Part shown: positions 35,415-47,740 of the stretch, one piece after another
Layout of the letters: each line of letters opens with the position of its first letter
Numbering within the stretch: position 1 is the stretch's first letter
DNA from: Plectosphaerella cucumerina
Taxonomy: Eukaryota; Ascomycota; Sordariomycetes; Glomerellales; Plectosphaerellaceae
NCBI GenBank assembly: GCA_020746995.1
Contig: JAGPXD010000004.1
Coordinates: 2,418,001-2,482,000 of the forward strand
DNA length: 64,000 nucleotides
Direction: 5' to 3'
Made by a program: the position numbers and the translations under genes
The notes under the pieces: model-generated
What the model was told of the DNA's origin: nothing
Seen by the model: only the letters and a program-made list of their open reading frames with translations
Databases searched by the model: none

Positions 35415-37888
35415 ATGACGTCGCCGGCGAACCGACGACCCTCTCGTCGGGCCAATTCCAACGACGACCCTGGTGTCTTTGACGATGCCAAAAGCTACTA
35501 CACATCCGATGAGCGCCATGCCAACAAGTTTGGTGTTCGCACGCGCACCTACTCCCAGGTATGCCAACGACAAAACGTTGAGATGTATGGTGAGGTTACA
35601 CAAAGCTGATAGTGCCCCTCCAGAATGGCTTGGCCAAGCATCTCGAGAATGCCATCAAGCAACAGCAACCCCACCGCCGTGGAAGCCATGGTGAGCATCC
35701 CCCGCCAGGCCCGAGCCATCGCAAACATGCCGGTCGACATGGACTGACCAGGAATTGTAGACGAGAGCGTGAGCCATGGCCGACGATTCCTTGTCGAGGT
35801 CGACTCGACCCTGGAGATGCTCTCGGCCCAGGAGGACACCGATGGCAACATGCAGATCACTATTGAGGATGCTGGACCCAAGGTATGCACACAGAACCCA
35901 GTCTGTCTCCAGCCCATATACCCTCCAATGCTTACATCCTTGCCCAGGTCTGGCCCCTCCGTACCGCCGCCTCCGGTGGACTCAACCGCTTCGACGTCCG
36001 CGGTACCTACATGCTCTCCAACCTCCTGCAGGAGCTCACCCTGGCCCGGGAATACGGCCGCAAGCAGATCGTGCTGGACGAGGCTCGCCTCAACGAAAAC
36101 CCGGTTAATAGGCTCTCTCGTATGGTGAAGGACCATTTCTGGGAAGGACTCACACGGCGTATCGACGCCTCGTCCATCGAGATTGCGGCCAAGGATCCCA
36201 AGGACTGGACCGATGACCCCCGCCCTCGTATCTACGTCCCGGTCGGAGCTCCCGAGCAGTACGAATTCTACCTGCAGGTCGCCAAGGACCGCCCGGAGCT
36301 TCGCCTCGACGTCCAGCTTCTGCCCGAGAAGATCACGCCACAGCTTGTCCGTGGCATGAACAACAAGCCTGGTCTGCTGGCTGTGGCCATGGAGAAGGTC
36401 ACCGACGAGGCCACCGGTAAGGAGACCCTCAGGGGCCTTCCCTTCGTGGTCCCCGGCGGACGATTCAACGAGCTGTACGGATGGGACAGCTACATGACGG
36501 CCCTGGGTCTCCTTGTTAACGACAAGGCTCACCTGGCCAAGTCCATGGTCCTCAACTTCTGCTTCTGCATCCAGCACTACGGCAAGATCCTCAACGCCAC
36601 ACGCTCCTACTACCTCTGCCGCTCCCAGCCGCCCTTCCTCACGGATATGGCCCTGCGCGTGTACGAGAAGATCAAGCACGAGCCCGATGCGAAGGAGTTC
36701 CTCAAGACTGCGCTGCTGGCCGCTATCAAGGAGTACCACAACGTCTGGATCGCCGAGCCCCGCCTCGACCCCGTCACCGGCCTGTCGCGGTACCGTCCTG
36801 AGGGTCTGGGTGTGCCCCCCGAGACTGAGGCCGACCACTTCGTGCACGTCCTCGAGCCCTACGCTGCCAAGCACGGCATCACCTGGCAAGAGTTTGTCAA
36901 GAAGTACAACACGGATGAGATCGTGGAGCCGGAGCTTGACGACTACTTCATGCACGACCGCGCCGTCCGCGAGTCCGGCCACGATACATCGTACCGCCTG
37001 GAGCGCGTGTGCGCCGACCTGGCGACCATCGATCTCAACTCGCTACTGTTCAAGTACGAGACGGACATTGGTCGCACCATCAGGACCATGTTCGGTGACA
37101 AGCTGGTGATCCCCGACGAGTTCGGCATCAGCTCGCTTAAGGCCGGCACTGTCGAGACGTCTGCCATCTGGGACCGCCGCGCCAAGCGCAGAAAGCTCGC
37201 CATCGACAAGTACCTCTGGAACGAGAAGGCCGGCATGTACTTCGACTACAACACAGCCACCAAGCAGCAGAGCGTGTATGAGAGCGCAACCACGTTCTGG
37301 GCGCTTTGGGCGGGTGTTGCCAGCCCCAAGCAGGCCGCGGCCATGGTTCATCAGGCGCTGCCCAAGTTCGAGGCGGGCGGTGGCCTCGTTTCGGGCACCA
37401 AGGAGTCACGTGGCGAGATCTCGCTGGAGCGTCCCAACCGTCAGTGGGACTACCCATACGGCTGGGCGCCGCAGCAGATCCTGGCATGGACGGGCCTGGT
37501 CCGGTACAGCTTCAACGAGGACGCCGAGAGGCTTGCTTACAAGTGGCTGTTCATGATAACAAAGGCCTTTGTCGACTTCAACGGCGTCGTCGTTGAGAAG
37601 TACGACGTGACACGGCCCGTCGACCCCCACCGCGTCGATGCTGAGTACGGCAACCAAGGCCTTGATTTCAAGGGTGTTGCCAAGGAGGGGTAAGTGATGT
37701 CTCCAACCAAGAGGGAATCGTCTTGCTAACAGCTCTGCAGCTTCGGATGGGTCAACGCCAGCTACGTCTACGGCCTCCAGATTGTCAACGTCCACATGCG
37801 TCGCGCTCTTGGCACGCTCACGCCATACGACACCCTCCACAAGGCTATAGAGGAGCAGAAGGAGAAGAGCATGGCGGACATGGACTAG
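35415..37888 (+). CDS. NTH1: Neutral (cytosolic, cAMP-regulated) trehalase
   Basis: Exons 35415-35558, 35624-35690, 35761-35882, 35948-37689 and 37741-37888, 740 aa. It hydrolyses alpha,alpha-trehalose to two glucose (GH37). The N-terminal extension carries RRPS and RRANS near residues 8-16 and RRGS near 67-70, consensus PKA sites that activate this class. An EF-hand-like calcium loop DTDGNMQITIED lies near residues 96-107. The catalytic domain has trehalase signature 1 PGGRFNELYGWDSYM (about residue 280) and signature 2 QWDYPYGWAPQQ (about 610), with ESG and RPE elements between. There is no signal peptide, which separates it from acid trehalase. The conserved end FGWVNASYVYGLQIV is in the last exon. 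The size matches known fungal neutral trehalases. Confidence 0.96.
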
Positions 37889-39845
37889 AGCGCCTCGACG
37901 ACCACGATCAATACCGACTCGAAGAAAACATATGTGTGGTTGCGCATGTGATCTGGCATTCTGAGCCAGAGCGCTCGTTGGAGATGCGATGGGAGAAGGG
38001 CGCGGGAGACTACCGACATGGTTGAGCAAAGCCACTCGTGGATCGGTGTTATATGAGGGGATAAGGATATTGCTGTCTTGCTTGTCTGTATGGGCAACCT
38101 TGAGGAGAGTCTGTTACGGGTAATAGAGGAGGAAAGGCCCCAGAGGTTGATGGCAAGATGACTGCACAGCCAAAAACGGGCACTGTACCTAGCACATGGA
38201 GTAGAGAATTCGGGAGTTGAGCGAGGTGGAAGAGTCACACTGGTTAAGGTGCATGCATGAAACATCACAGGGTACGGCAGATATCGGAGCAGCAGGCCGG
38301 GGGTTGGTGCCGTGAGACCGGCCGATGAATGCCGGCGACCTCGTGGCTGGGCCGGCACCGAGATGGAAGCCGAGGTCTATCGAGATATCGCCGACGGAGG
38401 CTGGAGGCTGGAGCTGAGGGCGGTGTGGTGTCGGTGTGGCTCAGGCTGGCTGTGCGGGGCCAGGGGTGCTGCTGATGGAGGGGCAGCTTTTCACATGCAA
38501 GCGCTGAAGAGCCCTGGAAGGTGGCTGCTGCATCACCTGAGATGGACGTCTGACGACGGCGCTGCGACGGGCTGGCGACGGGCGCAACAGCACATGTCAG
38601 GCTGTCGGTGTTTCGCTGCGTTTCGGTCGAGGGCCTGGATGGAGAACGAACAATTCAGATATAGAAACAGGTTGCCCCGCCAAGATTTCTTCTCCCAGCG
38701 TGTCCCGCCCTGAGGTGCTTGGGTGTTTACCTCGCCACTGAGATGCTACATCCTCTTGTCCGCCGCGATCGACCGGGGCGACGGACGGGACACGCTGAGC
38801 TAACGATGACATGCTGGTGCAGGCACGATGCTGCTTATCGGGGCTTATCGGGGTGCGTCACTGCAATGCCGAGCTGGCGGGGGATTGGCTGCTGGCCCGA
38901 GCTTCGGTACCTCGGCCGGGAGGTGGAATTCTGGGGAGGGAAAAGAGTGGTTCCCCTTTGAGCCGAGAGCTGCAGCAGCGCACGTCTCAAACGTCACTCG
39001 GCCATTTGCCATGCCATCCCTCTGGCGACTCGACGCTGGCACGCGGCCATTCGGGATTTGTTTTGCTTGGCTGGCAGGGTGACGATGTGCAATGATCAAT
39101 CTCGACTCGAAGCAGTTTGTGGCCGCCATCGGTCGTTCTTCTATGCACCGAAGGGATGACCTGACCCCGTCGTCGACAACCGCATCCGGACCGGGGGAAA
39201 GAAAAACCAAAAGCACACGCTCCCTGTCCCGAGGCGAAACAGCCTCGAGGAGACCTCTTCCCTGAGCCGTGACTCACGCTGGCCACTCAGCGATGGGCGA
39301 TCGCCCCCCGGTCCCCCGAGCTAGGAGCTGGCACACCCGCCGCTGCTGACCCCGGATTCTGTGGCCGAGCCATGCCGGATGTGATCCCGTCCACGTCCCA
39401 CGGTGGGAATTCCCATTGCCGTGCCCGGCCTCGCTGCCTCTTGTCCTGCCTGGGCCTTGGCTCACCACCCAGACAAGGACAGTGCCCGCGGTTCCCCCTT
39501 TGGCCGAGCACACCCGAAGCGGGCGCCACGGGGCCGGCCAAGGTAAGGGGACGGGACTGGACTCGATGCCCACCCGTATGACATGACATCGTCCCGACTC
39601 ACGGGTGCAGAGAGGCTAACACGGACGGGCTGCTTTTTGGCTTGTGACTCTGCTACTTCTTTCTCTCTCTCCTCCCCCTCCTCCATAAACCCTCTCTTCC
39701 TGCTGCTTCCCCTCCTCGAACCTTTCTCTCCTCTTCTCTTGGAATAGCTTCAAGTCGTCATTTTTGTGTACACCTCCCTCCAATTGGTCCCGCGAGACGT
39801 TCATCATCCTCCTCTCCCCCTTTGATACCCCCCATCTCTCACACA
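37889..39845. promoter_or_regulatory. Intergenic region upstream of isocitrate lyase
   Basis: About 2 kb with no supported gene. The final about 190 bp (39655-39843) is a pyrimidine-rich plus-strand tract (runs of CT), typical of the 5' UTR/core promoter of strongly expressed fungal genes. A short direct repeat CTTATCGGGG is doubled at 38832-38851. Confidence 0.5.
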
Positions 39846-41603
39846 ATGGCCGCCAACAACATGGTCAACCCCGCCGTGGACCCGGCACGCGAGGAGGAGA
39901 TCTTCGCAAAGGAGGTCGAGGCCATCAACAAGTGGTGGAGCGAGCCGCGGTGGCGCAACACCAAGCGTGCCTTCACGGCCGAGCAGATCGCCACAAAGCG
40001 CGGCAACCTGCGCATCGAGTACCCCAGCAATGCTCAGTCCAAGAAGCTGTGGAACATCCTCGAAGGCCGCTTCCGCAACGGCGACGCCAGCTACACCTAC
40101 GGCTGCCTCGAGCCCACAATGGTCACCCAGATGGCAAAGTACCTCGATACCGTCTACGTCTCGGGCTGGCAATCGTCCTCGACTGCCTCGGCCTCGGACG
40201 AGCCCGGCCCTGATCTGGCTGACTACCCCTACGTGAGCTCCCTCCTCTTCATCTTCTCTTCCCTCATGGGCAATGCTGACCTCTGGCTCTTAGACCACCG
40301 TCCCCAACAAGGTCGGCCACCTCTTCATGGCCCAGCTGTTCCACGACCGCAAGCAGCGCCACGAGCGCCTGACCGCGCCCAAGGAGGCCCGCGCCAAGCT
40401 CGCCAACGTCGACTACCTCCGTCCCATCATCGCTGACGCCGACACGGGTCACGGCGGTCTCACTGCCGTCATGAAGCTCACAAAGCTCTTCATTGAAAAG
40501 GGCGCTGCCGGCATCCACATCGAGGATCAGGCCCCCGGCACCAAAAAGTGCGGTCACATGGCCGGCAAGGTGCTCGTCCCCATCAGCGAGCACATCAACC
40601 GCCTCGTCGCCATCCGTGCCCAGGCCGACATTATGGGCACCGACCTCCTCGCCGTCGCCCGTACCGATGCCGAGGCCGCTACCCTCATCATGTCCACCAT
40701 CGACCCCCGCGACCACGCCTTCATCATCGGCTCCACCAACCCCTCCCTCCAACCCCTCAACGACCTCATGGTCGCCGCCGAGCAAGCCGGCAAGACCGGC
40801 CCCCAGCTGCAGGCCATCGAGGACGAGTGGCTGCAGAAGGCCTCCCTCAAGCGCTTCGACGACGCCGTCCTCGACGCCATCCGCGCCGGCGCCCACCCCG
40901 ACAAGGAGTCCGTCGCCAAGCGCTACCTCGCCGCCGCCAAGGGCAAGAGCAACTCCGAGGCCCGCGCCGCCGCCCGTGGCATCCTCGGCACCGACGTCTT
41001 CTTCGATTGGGACGCCCCCCGCACCCGCGAGGGCTACTACCGCCTCAAGGGCGGCTGCGACTGCGCCATCAACCGCGCCATCGCCTACGCACCCTACTGC
41101 GATGCCATCTGGATGGAGAGCAAGCTGCCCGATTACAAGCAGGCCGAGGAGTTTGCCAAGGGCGTCCACGCCGTGTGGCCGGAGCAGAAGTGAGTCCTTT
41201 CTGACATTTCCCCTTGAATGCCAATTTTCTGACAACTGCCTCCAGGCTCGCTTACAACCTCTCCCCCTCGTTCAACTGGAAGACGGCCATGCCCCGCGAC
41301 GAGCAGGAGACGTACATCCGCCGCCTCGCCAAACTCGGCTACTGCTGGCAGTTCATTACCCTCGCCGGCCTGCACACGACGGCCCTCATCAGCGACAAGT
41401 TTGCCAAGGCTTACAGCCGCCAGGGCATGCGCGCCTACGGCGAGCTTGTCCAGGAGCCTGAGATGGACGGTGGTGTTGATGTCGTGAAGCACCAGAAGTG
41501 GAGTGGCGCTACGTATGTTGATGAGATGCTCAAGATGGTGACGGGAGGTATTAGCAGTACCGCTGCCATGGGTAAGGGTGTTACGGAGGATCAGTTCCGT
41601 TGA
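39846..41603 (+). CDS. ICL1: Isocitrate lyase
   Basis: Exons 39846-40232, 40294-41189 and 41246-41603, 546 aa. The enzyme splits isocitrate into succinate and glyoxylate, first step of the glyoxylate cycle, needed on acetate, fatty acids and during host colonisation. The catalytic signature KKCGHM is at residues 213-218 with the nucleophile Cys215. Other conserved blocks are IIADADTGHGG, IHIEDQAPGTKK, ARTDAEAATLI and YNLSPSFNW. The insert between the Mg-binding and C-terminal parts is that of eukaryotic ICL. The protein ends TEDQFR, so it lacks a C-terminal SKL-type peroxisome signal. Codon use is strongly biased to C-ending codons, more than in its neighbours, consistent with high expression. 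Expression is normally glucose-repressed via SNF1-dependent control. Confidence 0.97.
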
Positions 41604-42147
41604 GGGATGAAGGGGGTGATATCTGGGGTGGATGTAGAATTTGGTAGCCTGTACGGCATGGTGTCATGTATACACGCATCGGTGGTTGATTGAATGACAT
41701 TTACTCGTTTTCATGAGGGTCGGGGAAGTCAGAATGCCCCTTTTCTCCTGATGGGTGGGTCCAGTTGGTGATCTCGCCCCCCCGACAGTCTGGTGAAGAT
41801 GTCGACTTGATCCACAACGTATCTTAGGTAGGTAACTACCTGAATCAGCAGGTCGACTGCCTGCGGCGGATCACCAAGTGAAGATGTTTGATCTAGCCAG
41901 TGGGTGAATCGTTTGTCATGGCGGTTCATCAACTGAAGATGACTGATTTAGGTAGCCAGTCGATGCATGGGTCGGTTGGAGGGTTTTAAGATGACTGTAT
42001 AGTCTCTTAAGGCATGTATGTCCAACGATCAACTTCAACGGTCGTCTTAATCAGCAATGACAGGGCTACCATGTGATGCATCCGAAAAGACGGCAATTGG
42101 GAGAAGAATGTGTCTTGAGATGAGAGCGGCTATGACACGATTTGACT
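41604..42147. other. Convergent intergenic gap with small repeats
   Basis: It lies between the ICL1 stop and the stop of the zinc finger/ankyrin gene. It contains a short inverted repeat AGGTAGGTAACTACCT (41826-41841) and an imperfect direct repeat (41876-41901 and 41931-41960). No gene is supported. Confidence 0.5.
41876..41960. repeat. Imperfect direct repeat
   Basis: The blocks at 41876-41901 (AAGTGAAGATGTTTGATCTA...) and 41931-41960 (AACTGAAGATGACTGATTTA...) share most positions, both ending in GCCAGT. It is non-coding, in the ICL1 downstream region. Confidence 0.5.
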
Positions 42148-44767
42148 CTATTCTGACGCGAACATGGCTGCCCAAGGAGTCATACCAGTAAGGTCAGCAG
42201 CCTCTGGGTCTGCATCTAATGAGACCAGAAACTCAAAAACCTCCATGTGCTTGTTGCTGGCGGCAAGCCACAGTGGTGTTTTCCCTTGCCTCGCCTTTGG
42301 GTCCACGAGCGCCCCAGCGACGATAAGAATCTGGACGATGGCCAGATGCCCTGCCTCTGCAGCGAGATGCAAAGCGGTATCATCTTTGGAAGATTTCAGG
42401 CTGGGCGCGAGAGGATCCTTATCTTTTGAAGGGCCTGCCCTCTCTCGTGTCTCGATATTTGCGGAAGCCCATGGCGACTCGCCGTTCCGGAGCGCATTCG
42501 GATCTGCCCCCAAATCGATACACACCTGCACCATGTCAGGTTTGCGGCTTTCGACAGCGATGAAGAGCATTGAACTCTGCTTCCACAAGATCTCGTCGAG
42601 TCTGCGGTCAGGGTATAGCCAGAGATGATGCTTCCAGGCCCAGGAGAAGTACCCAGAGTCGCCGTGAATGCATGCCTCCCCCAGTAGCCCGCGGATGGAT
42701 TCCATGGAGAAGAGTGGGAATCTTGGCCTCAGTTTGTCGGGCCACGGTTGGGGGCGGAACTCTGAGAGACTTCCGATGACTGTGGGAAAGTCTGGGTCTG
42801 CTGCAGATGAGACGAGGAATCCGAGCCGCTATTTCCCGTTAGATTACACAAAGTTGGGTTCGACGACATCAGTCGGTGAACGTACCCCGTTGGAATGGTG
42901 AATGAAGGTGGTGCTGTAGCCTTTTGACTTGATGAGAACGCTCCTCAGCCTGTCTACCTCCTCGATGTTTTCGTTTATGAAGTCGAAATAATAAATGGGG
43001 TATCGCTCATCAATTTCGTACTCGGGATCCTTCTTGTCCAGTGACGGATCTAGAATCCACGTCTCTTGCTGATCTTCGGGAGCTTGGAGGAGGACATCGT
43101 CAGGTTGAGTCAAAGTGGCGTTGTCGTCCCTTGATCCATCCTCTGGTAGCGATGCGGCCGTGCCATCTTTCCGTAAGATGAAGCCCGTCTTTCCTGATGT
43201 CAAAGCGTCCGTGTGGCGGCCCTGTTCCTGATGAGAAGTGGCGAAGATCGCCAGCTCCTCTTGATGCTTTGCCACGTGCTCCTTGAATCGGTTCGGTGGA
43301 ACAAGGTACCACTCCTCCTCAGACTCTTGCGACGCTTCGTGCTCGGCGCGAAGCTCATCTGCCCATTTATTACAAAACGGACACTCGTCAGGAGTAAAGC
43401 TGGCAGGAGCACGTCGACCTAATTCTCCGAGGCTCTTTGTCTGCTTTGAATCCAAGAAGTCGTGCATGTCGCGAGCATGGGAATGGAGCTCCTCGACATC
43501 GAACTCTTGGCCCGAGTCACACACGATGCATTCGTAGTGACATCGGTGGTGTTCCAACTCATGGTTGAACCAGGAATCGACGTCGCCGAACAGCAGGTCC
43601 TTGCAGGCATCGTCACCAATCGTGCAGAGGTAGGCCTTGAGGTCGGAGAAGACATGCGCTCTGGGTTTGATCAGCAATGGCAACAGGGATGACTTGGATA
43701 TATTCTGAATGGCTTACCTCCATGCTTCTTCTTCGCGAAAACTTTGGCTCGTGAGGCACACCGGGCACTTGACAGGCAGGTTCTGGGCCGAAGCTTTGGC
43801 AAGTTCTGACAAGTTTGACATGTTCAAAACGGCAAAGGTGCTGGTAGCAGTTGATAAGGTCGTCCTTAACGACGAGTTGTCGCGGTCCATGTCATCAGCG
43901 TGTATCTGCATGGCCGGCGGAGGGTTCGATTCGATCGGTGCCTCAGCTGATCCCCCTCCCGATCCATGCTGCTGCTTTAGGGATTTCCTACTCTGAGATC
44001 TTCCCGACTGCAGATAAAGTTGATCGCTGACCTCTTTTCCTCGGTCTTGGCCACGGCAGTAGTCGATGAACTGCCTGCGCTTCGCCATGGCTCTGCCCAA
44101 GCGTACTGCCACGTGCTCGAGTCCATTGTCGGGCAGCTTGGGGTGGCTGTACATCACATACTTAATGTCAGAGGCGGCCGGCACTGTCTCCGATTTCTGC
44201 AGAGCCTCGGTAAACCGATCCCTTGGACCGGCTTCTCGAACAATGTTGGCGATCTTGAAGAGCATGGTGATCGACTGGGATATGATCTCTAGAAGCATGT
44301 GAGCTTCATCGTCCTCACCACTGGTGGCTGCGAGCTCATCGCCCGACCCGTGGCTCCCCTGAGACGACGCAGGATCTGGCTCTATCCGGCGATTCAGACA
44401 GCCGCCATCTAAAATGGCCTGCACTTTGAAGTGATGATAGTTAGAGGACATCGCTATGAGCTTCGGGCCTTTACTCACAGTCTTTGGCCCCTTTTTCTAT
44501 GTCTAAAAGCTGGCGGAGGATCTGTTCACGCAGTCCCGGTGCTGAAGACAGGCGCTGGTCGAACGACGATTGGAGTTCTGGGCTTCCTATAGCATTCAAG
44601 TCGCCTGCCCACAGGAGGAATCTGTCCAGCTGATCGCCGACGTCGTTCCGCGTGATCAAAACTCCATCTTGTGGCTTCTTGGCTGCGGCGTCGATGAGGC
44701 GATGAAGGCTGTTCTTCAATTCCAAGATCCGACTTGAGATTCCGGACGCTGAGGATTGCAGTGCCAT
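42148..44767 (-). CDS. acuF-type C2H2 zinc-finger/ankyrin-repeat protein
   Basis: Exons 44767-44479, 44423-43718, 43660-42886 and 42828-42148, 816 aa. All three introns (54-57 nt) are GT...AG with in-phase joins, e.g. EEEAW-R-AHVFSDLKAYL. The N-terminal about 95 residues are helical (LKNSLHRLIDAA, DQLDRFLLWAG), as in fungal proteins annotated 'oxidoreductase acuF-like C2H2 type zinc-finger'. The name is historical; there is no oxidoreductase domain. Cys/His clusters follow: CPVC, then CHYECIVC..HSHARDMH, then CPFC..HVAKHQEEL. The C-terminus has ankyrin repeats: SSMLFIAVESRKPDMVQVCI, DDTALHLAAEAGHLAIVQIL, GKTPLWLAASNKHMEVFEFL. It is likely a nucleic-acid- or protein-binding scaffold. Such proteins are expanded in filamentous fungi near NLR-like and HET genes; function is untested. 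It is divergent from the DUF7580 gene. Confidence 0.82.
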
Positions 44768-45876
44768 GTCCGCAGTTCATGGCAGTGTCTCTGAGCTGGA
44801 CGGTAGCAGGGTCCCAGCTGGAAAGGAGACTGCCTCATGGCCGTCGCCAAGCGCGTCCTTTGAACTCGCAATGACGACCGTAGCGCAAGTAGTGAATATT
44901 CAAAGCCCTGGAATACCAGATTCCTGAGAGACGATGGCTTTTGTGTCAAATGGAGAAAAGCTTGAACGGGGCAGGCAGCGTTTCGTATCGGGTTCACACC
45001 TTGAAGCGGGCTGTCCACAAGGCTCGGGAGACGACGGGCGCATCCCGCAACCCCCTCACTTCAGCCCGATCGGGAGTGTTGTACACGTGTACATGTACGC
45101 GAGAAACTGTACTGCCAAGAGAGCTCATCACCGCGTGACCTACTATCATGACTTTGGTACCGAGATGGCCTGTGTTTATGGGCAGCCTGGTCAAGGTCTG
45201 ATGACGGGGCCATCGTTACTTTTGTCTCTTCGATGAACCCGCAAAGTTTTTCGCTGCCCGTATAATTGTCGGCGTCGATCTCACCTTCTTCGACTGCCAA
45301 ATTTCGGGGTGATTACTGGTAGGCAGGTATGTATTGAGCACTGCCTAGGAGATCTTGGCCAGACGGCAGCTCAACCTGCTGTCGGGAACCTGGTGGACGT
45401 AAGCCAGGTTGGCCAGGCATGCACCTAGGTGCTGGCACCTTGTACCTTCACGCCAATATGCGTGATCTACCAGGGACAGATAAACAGTCAGAATCGTGCC
45501 CGACTTGTCGATGTACATGTACCTACAAATTGCAGTCTGACCCAACTGGAAGTACCTCAGCTGAAGCGCCCGTTTGAACTTGAACGTGGCGTGCTTCCAC
45601 ACTGCATCATGCACGTAGGTATAGGCTATTGAAATCAACCCCCCAACTCGAAGTAACCCCTCTTTCGCGGTGCTCTCGGTGTCCATTGGCGTCCCGTATT
45701 CATTTCTCGCTGAATCAGAATTGTCATCGCCTTCCCACCTCCCATTTCCGCAACTTGTCACACAACCTGCCCTTGACTTTGAGCAGCAGAATCGATTCTC
45801 CATTCGCCCATAGAGCACAGCAATCCTGGTCCCCAAAGAAGTGGAGAGGCCTCTGTAGGTCCCTAACTTGTGTCAG
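44768..45876. promoter_or_regulatory. Shared divergent promoter region of the zinc finger/ankyrin and DUF7580 genes
   Basis: About 1.1 kb between two divergent start codons, with no supported gene. Just before the DUF7580 ATG, the sequence GTAGGTCCCTAACTTGTGTCAG (45856-45876) looks like the end of a 5' UTR intron (CTAAC branch, CAG acceptor), so the transcript may start well upstream. Confidence 0.45.
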
Positions 45877-47740
45877 ATGGCCACTGGCTTCGAGATCGCG
45901 GGTATTGTCCTGGGGGCATTTCCTCTTGCAATCGCGGCACTCGAGAAATATCGCCACGTAGCCGAAAGAGTCAACCTGTTCTACAACATCAGGCTCGAAC
46001 ATAAGAAGTGCCTGGATACCCTGGAACACCAGCAGTTTTTATTCAAATCCAACTTGTTCGCCATCATTCTCCCACTGGAAGTCATTGACGAATCCAAAGT
46101 CCATGACCTGCTTTCCGACCCTGGCGGGGCCGGGTGGAAAGATATCGCCATAGCCGAGAAGCTAAAGGATCGGCTGCAAGACTCGTACTCGCTGTACCTG
46201 AGATACATCCAGGGCATGCAGCAGACAATGAAGAACCTCAATCGCGAGTTAGCAGTCGATGAATCGGTGGTCCAGCGCCAGCTCCGACAGCCATCAGCCA
46301 ACAGAGCACGTCCGGGACCTATCGAGAGCACGCAGTATCTGATCTATAGGATCAAGTTCAGCAACGGCAAGTCGGTACGACAGACATTCTTCGACGAGCT
46401 TCAGGACTATAATGCCAACCTCAAGGAGCTTCGAAAGGCCAGCGACGAAAACGCCCAGCTGCTGGAGAAGTACGCCGACGCCAGAATGAGAATGGCCGAT
46501 CTAACTATTTGCAAATTCTGGGTCGAGGCTGCCCGGGTGTTTCGGGCTCTTGCAGCGGCTTGGACGTGTCAATGTCGCCAGCAGCACCATGCCAAGCTTC
46601 AACTTGAGCACCGCACGACAACAACGCCCGACTTCACCATACTGTTCGAGACGTCTGGCCTGGGACCCCTGCTGTGGGACAAACGCCGAGCGACAGTCTC
46701 GAAAGGGCCAGGCCAAATAACTCCTCAGCTCGAGACTCGCACCGTCGTTTCCCATCACATGTTTCCGGGCTCTCTCCCCAGCCCAGCAAACAGGACTTCG
46801 CCCAGTCCGCTGGTGACGCCGAATGGGTCCAGAAAGCCTACGCGGAGCATCGGCCCACTGGTGTAAGTGTCACCCGCCCCCTGAAGTGTGTTGTAGGCGG
46901 CATGCCTGTTCGGTGCTCGCAGCTGACCTGGCTTGGTATGATAGGCCGTCGTCAGAGCCTCTGACTTGGGTTCAAAGAGCGGCACAGATGGGAGACAACG
47001 GCCAGATCACAAGTCTTTGTTCCTCACTCGAGAAACTCAGACAAGATTGCTGCGGGTATCTCAGCCATGACGAATGCCGATACTACATCTGCGCGGGAGT
47101 CGCCGAGAGTCATGGCTGGCAGAGGTACTGTACGCTGGAGGAAACGCTGAAAGAGCCGCTTCTCCGTCCAACCATTGGACAGAGGTATGCGATTGCGCTC
47201 ATCGCGGCATCGTCATTCCTTCAGTTCCTCCAGACACCTTGGATGCCGGGGTCCCTGAGCAAATCAGACATTATCTTCTTCCAGAGCACACCAGTCGGAC
47301 TGAAGGGACGCGGTGCCTTCGATTTCCACCGGCCGCATATGACTCGGCATTTTGTCAACGCCGGAGGGGAAGCTGATTCTTCCTCCAACACCTCCGTCGG
47401 CCGGTCGTTGAATCAGCTGGGGATCCTTTTGCTTGAGCTTCACTTCGGAGCCGTGCTGGAGGACCAGGAGTGCCGGAAGCGATACGGGGATGGCGCCAAG
47501 GCAGATCATCGCAATGCGTTTGACGTGATGGCTGCTCGGGACTGGTGGGAGCAGGCAGGGCAAGAAGAGAATAAGGAAGAGTTTGCCTTGGTCTCAGGGG
47601 CTATCGCATGGTGCCTACAGGGCTGCCGCAGCACGAACAACGCCCGTGGTGAATGGAGGCATGATATGTTCAAGGAGGTGATCCAGCCGCTGCTGGACTG
47701 CAGAGACCATCTCAAGGCAGGCGATAGAGATGGGGTTTGA
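45877..47740 (+). CDS. DUF7580-type fungal protein
   Basis: Exons 45877-46862 and 46945-47740, 593 aa; the intron is GTAAGT...ATGATAG. The true ATG gives MATGFEIAGIVLGAFPLAIA followed by an amphipathic helical bundle (YRHVAERVNLFYNIRLEHKK). This start is characteristic of the large DUF7580 family and resembles HeLo-like/prion-inhibition N-terminal domains. The C-terminal half (RYAIALIAASSFLQFLQTPW near residue 409, LNQLGILLLELHFGAVL near 485) resembles the helical lobe of a protein kinase but lacks any HRD or DFG motif, so at most a pseudokinase-like fold (inference). The middle (about residues 225-320) is Thr/Ser/Pro-rich and disordered. Function of the family is unknown; members are numerous and variable in Pezizomycotina and often lie near NLR-like or HET genes. 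Confidence 0.78.

Noticed and set aside
35549..36982. 477-codon minus-strand frame opposite neutral trehalase
   Set aside because: Shadow frame caused by codon bias of the trehalase gene; it crosses real introns of that gene and has no motifs.
40264..41235. 323-codon minus-strand frame opposite isocitrate lyase
   Set aside because: It is the mirror of a strongly C-ending-codon gene; Gly/Val/Asp/Ala-rich shadow of ICL1.
13698..41603. SNF1, trehalase and isocitrate lyase as a functional gene cluster
   Set aside because: They are 19 kb or more apart at the SNF1 end, separated by unrelated genes (PNGase A, FAM210-like) and large gaps, and their link through glucose control does not need proximity.
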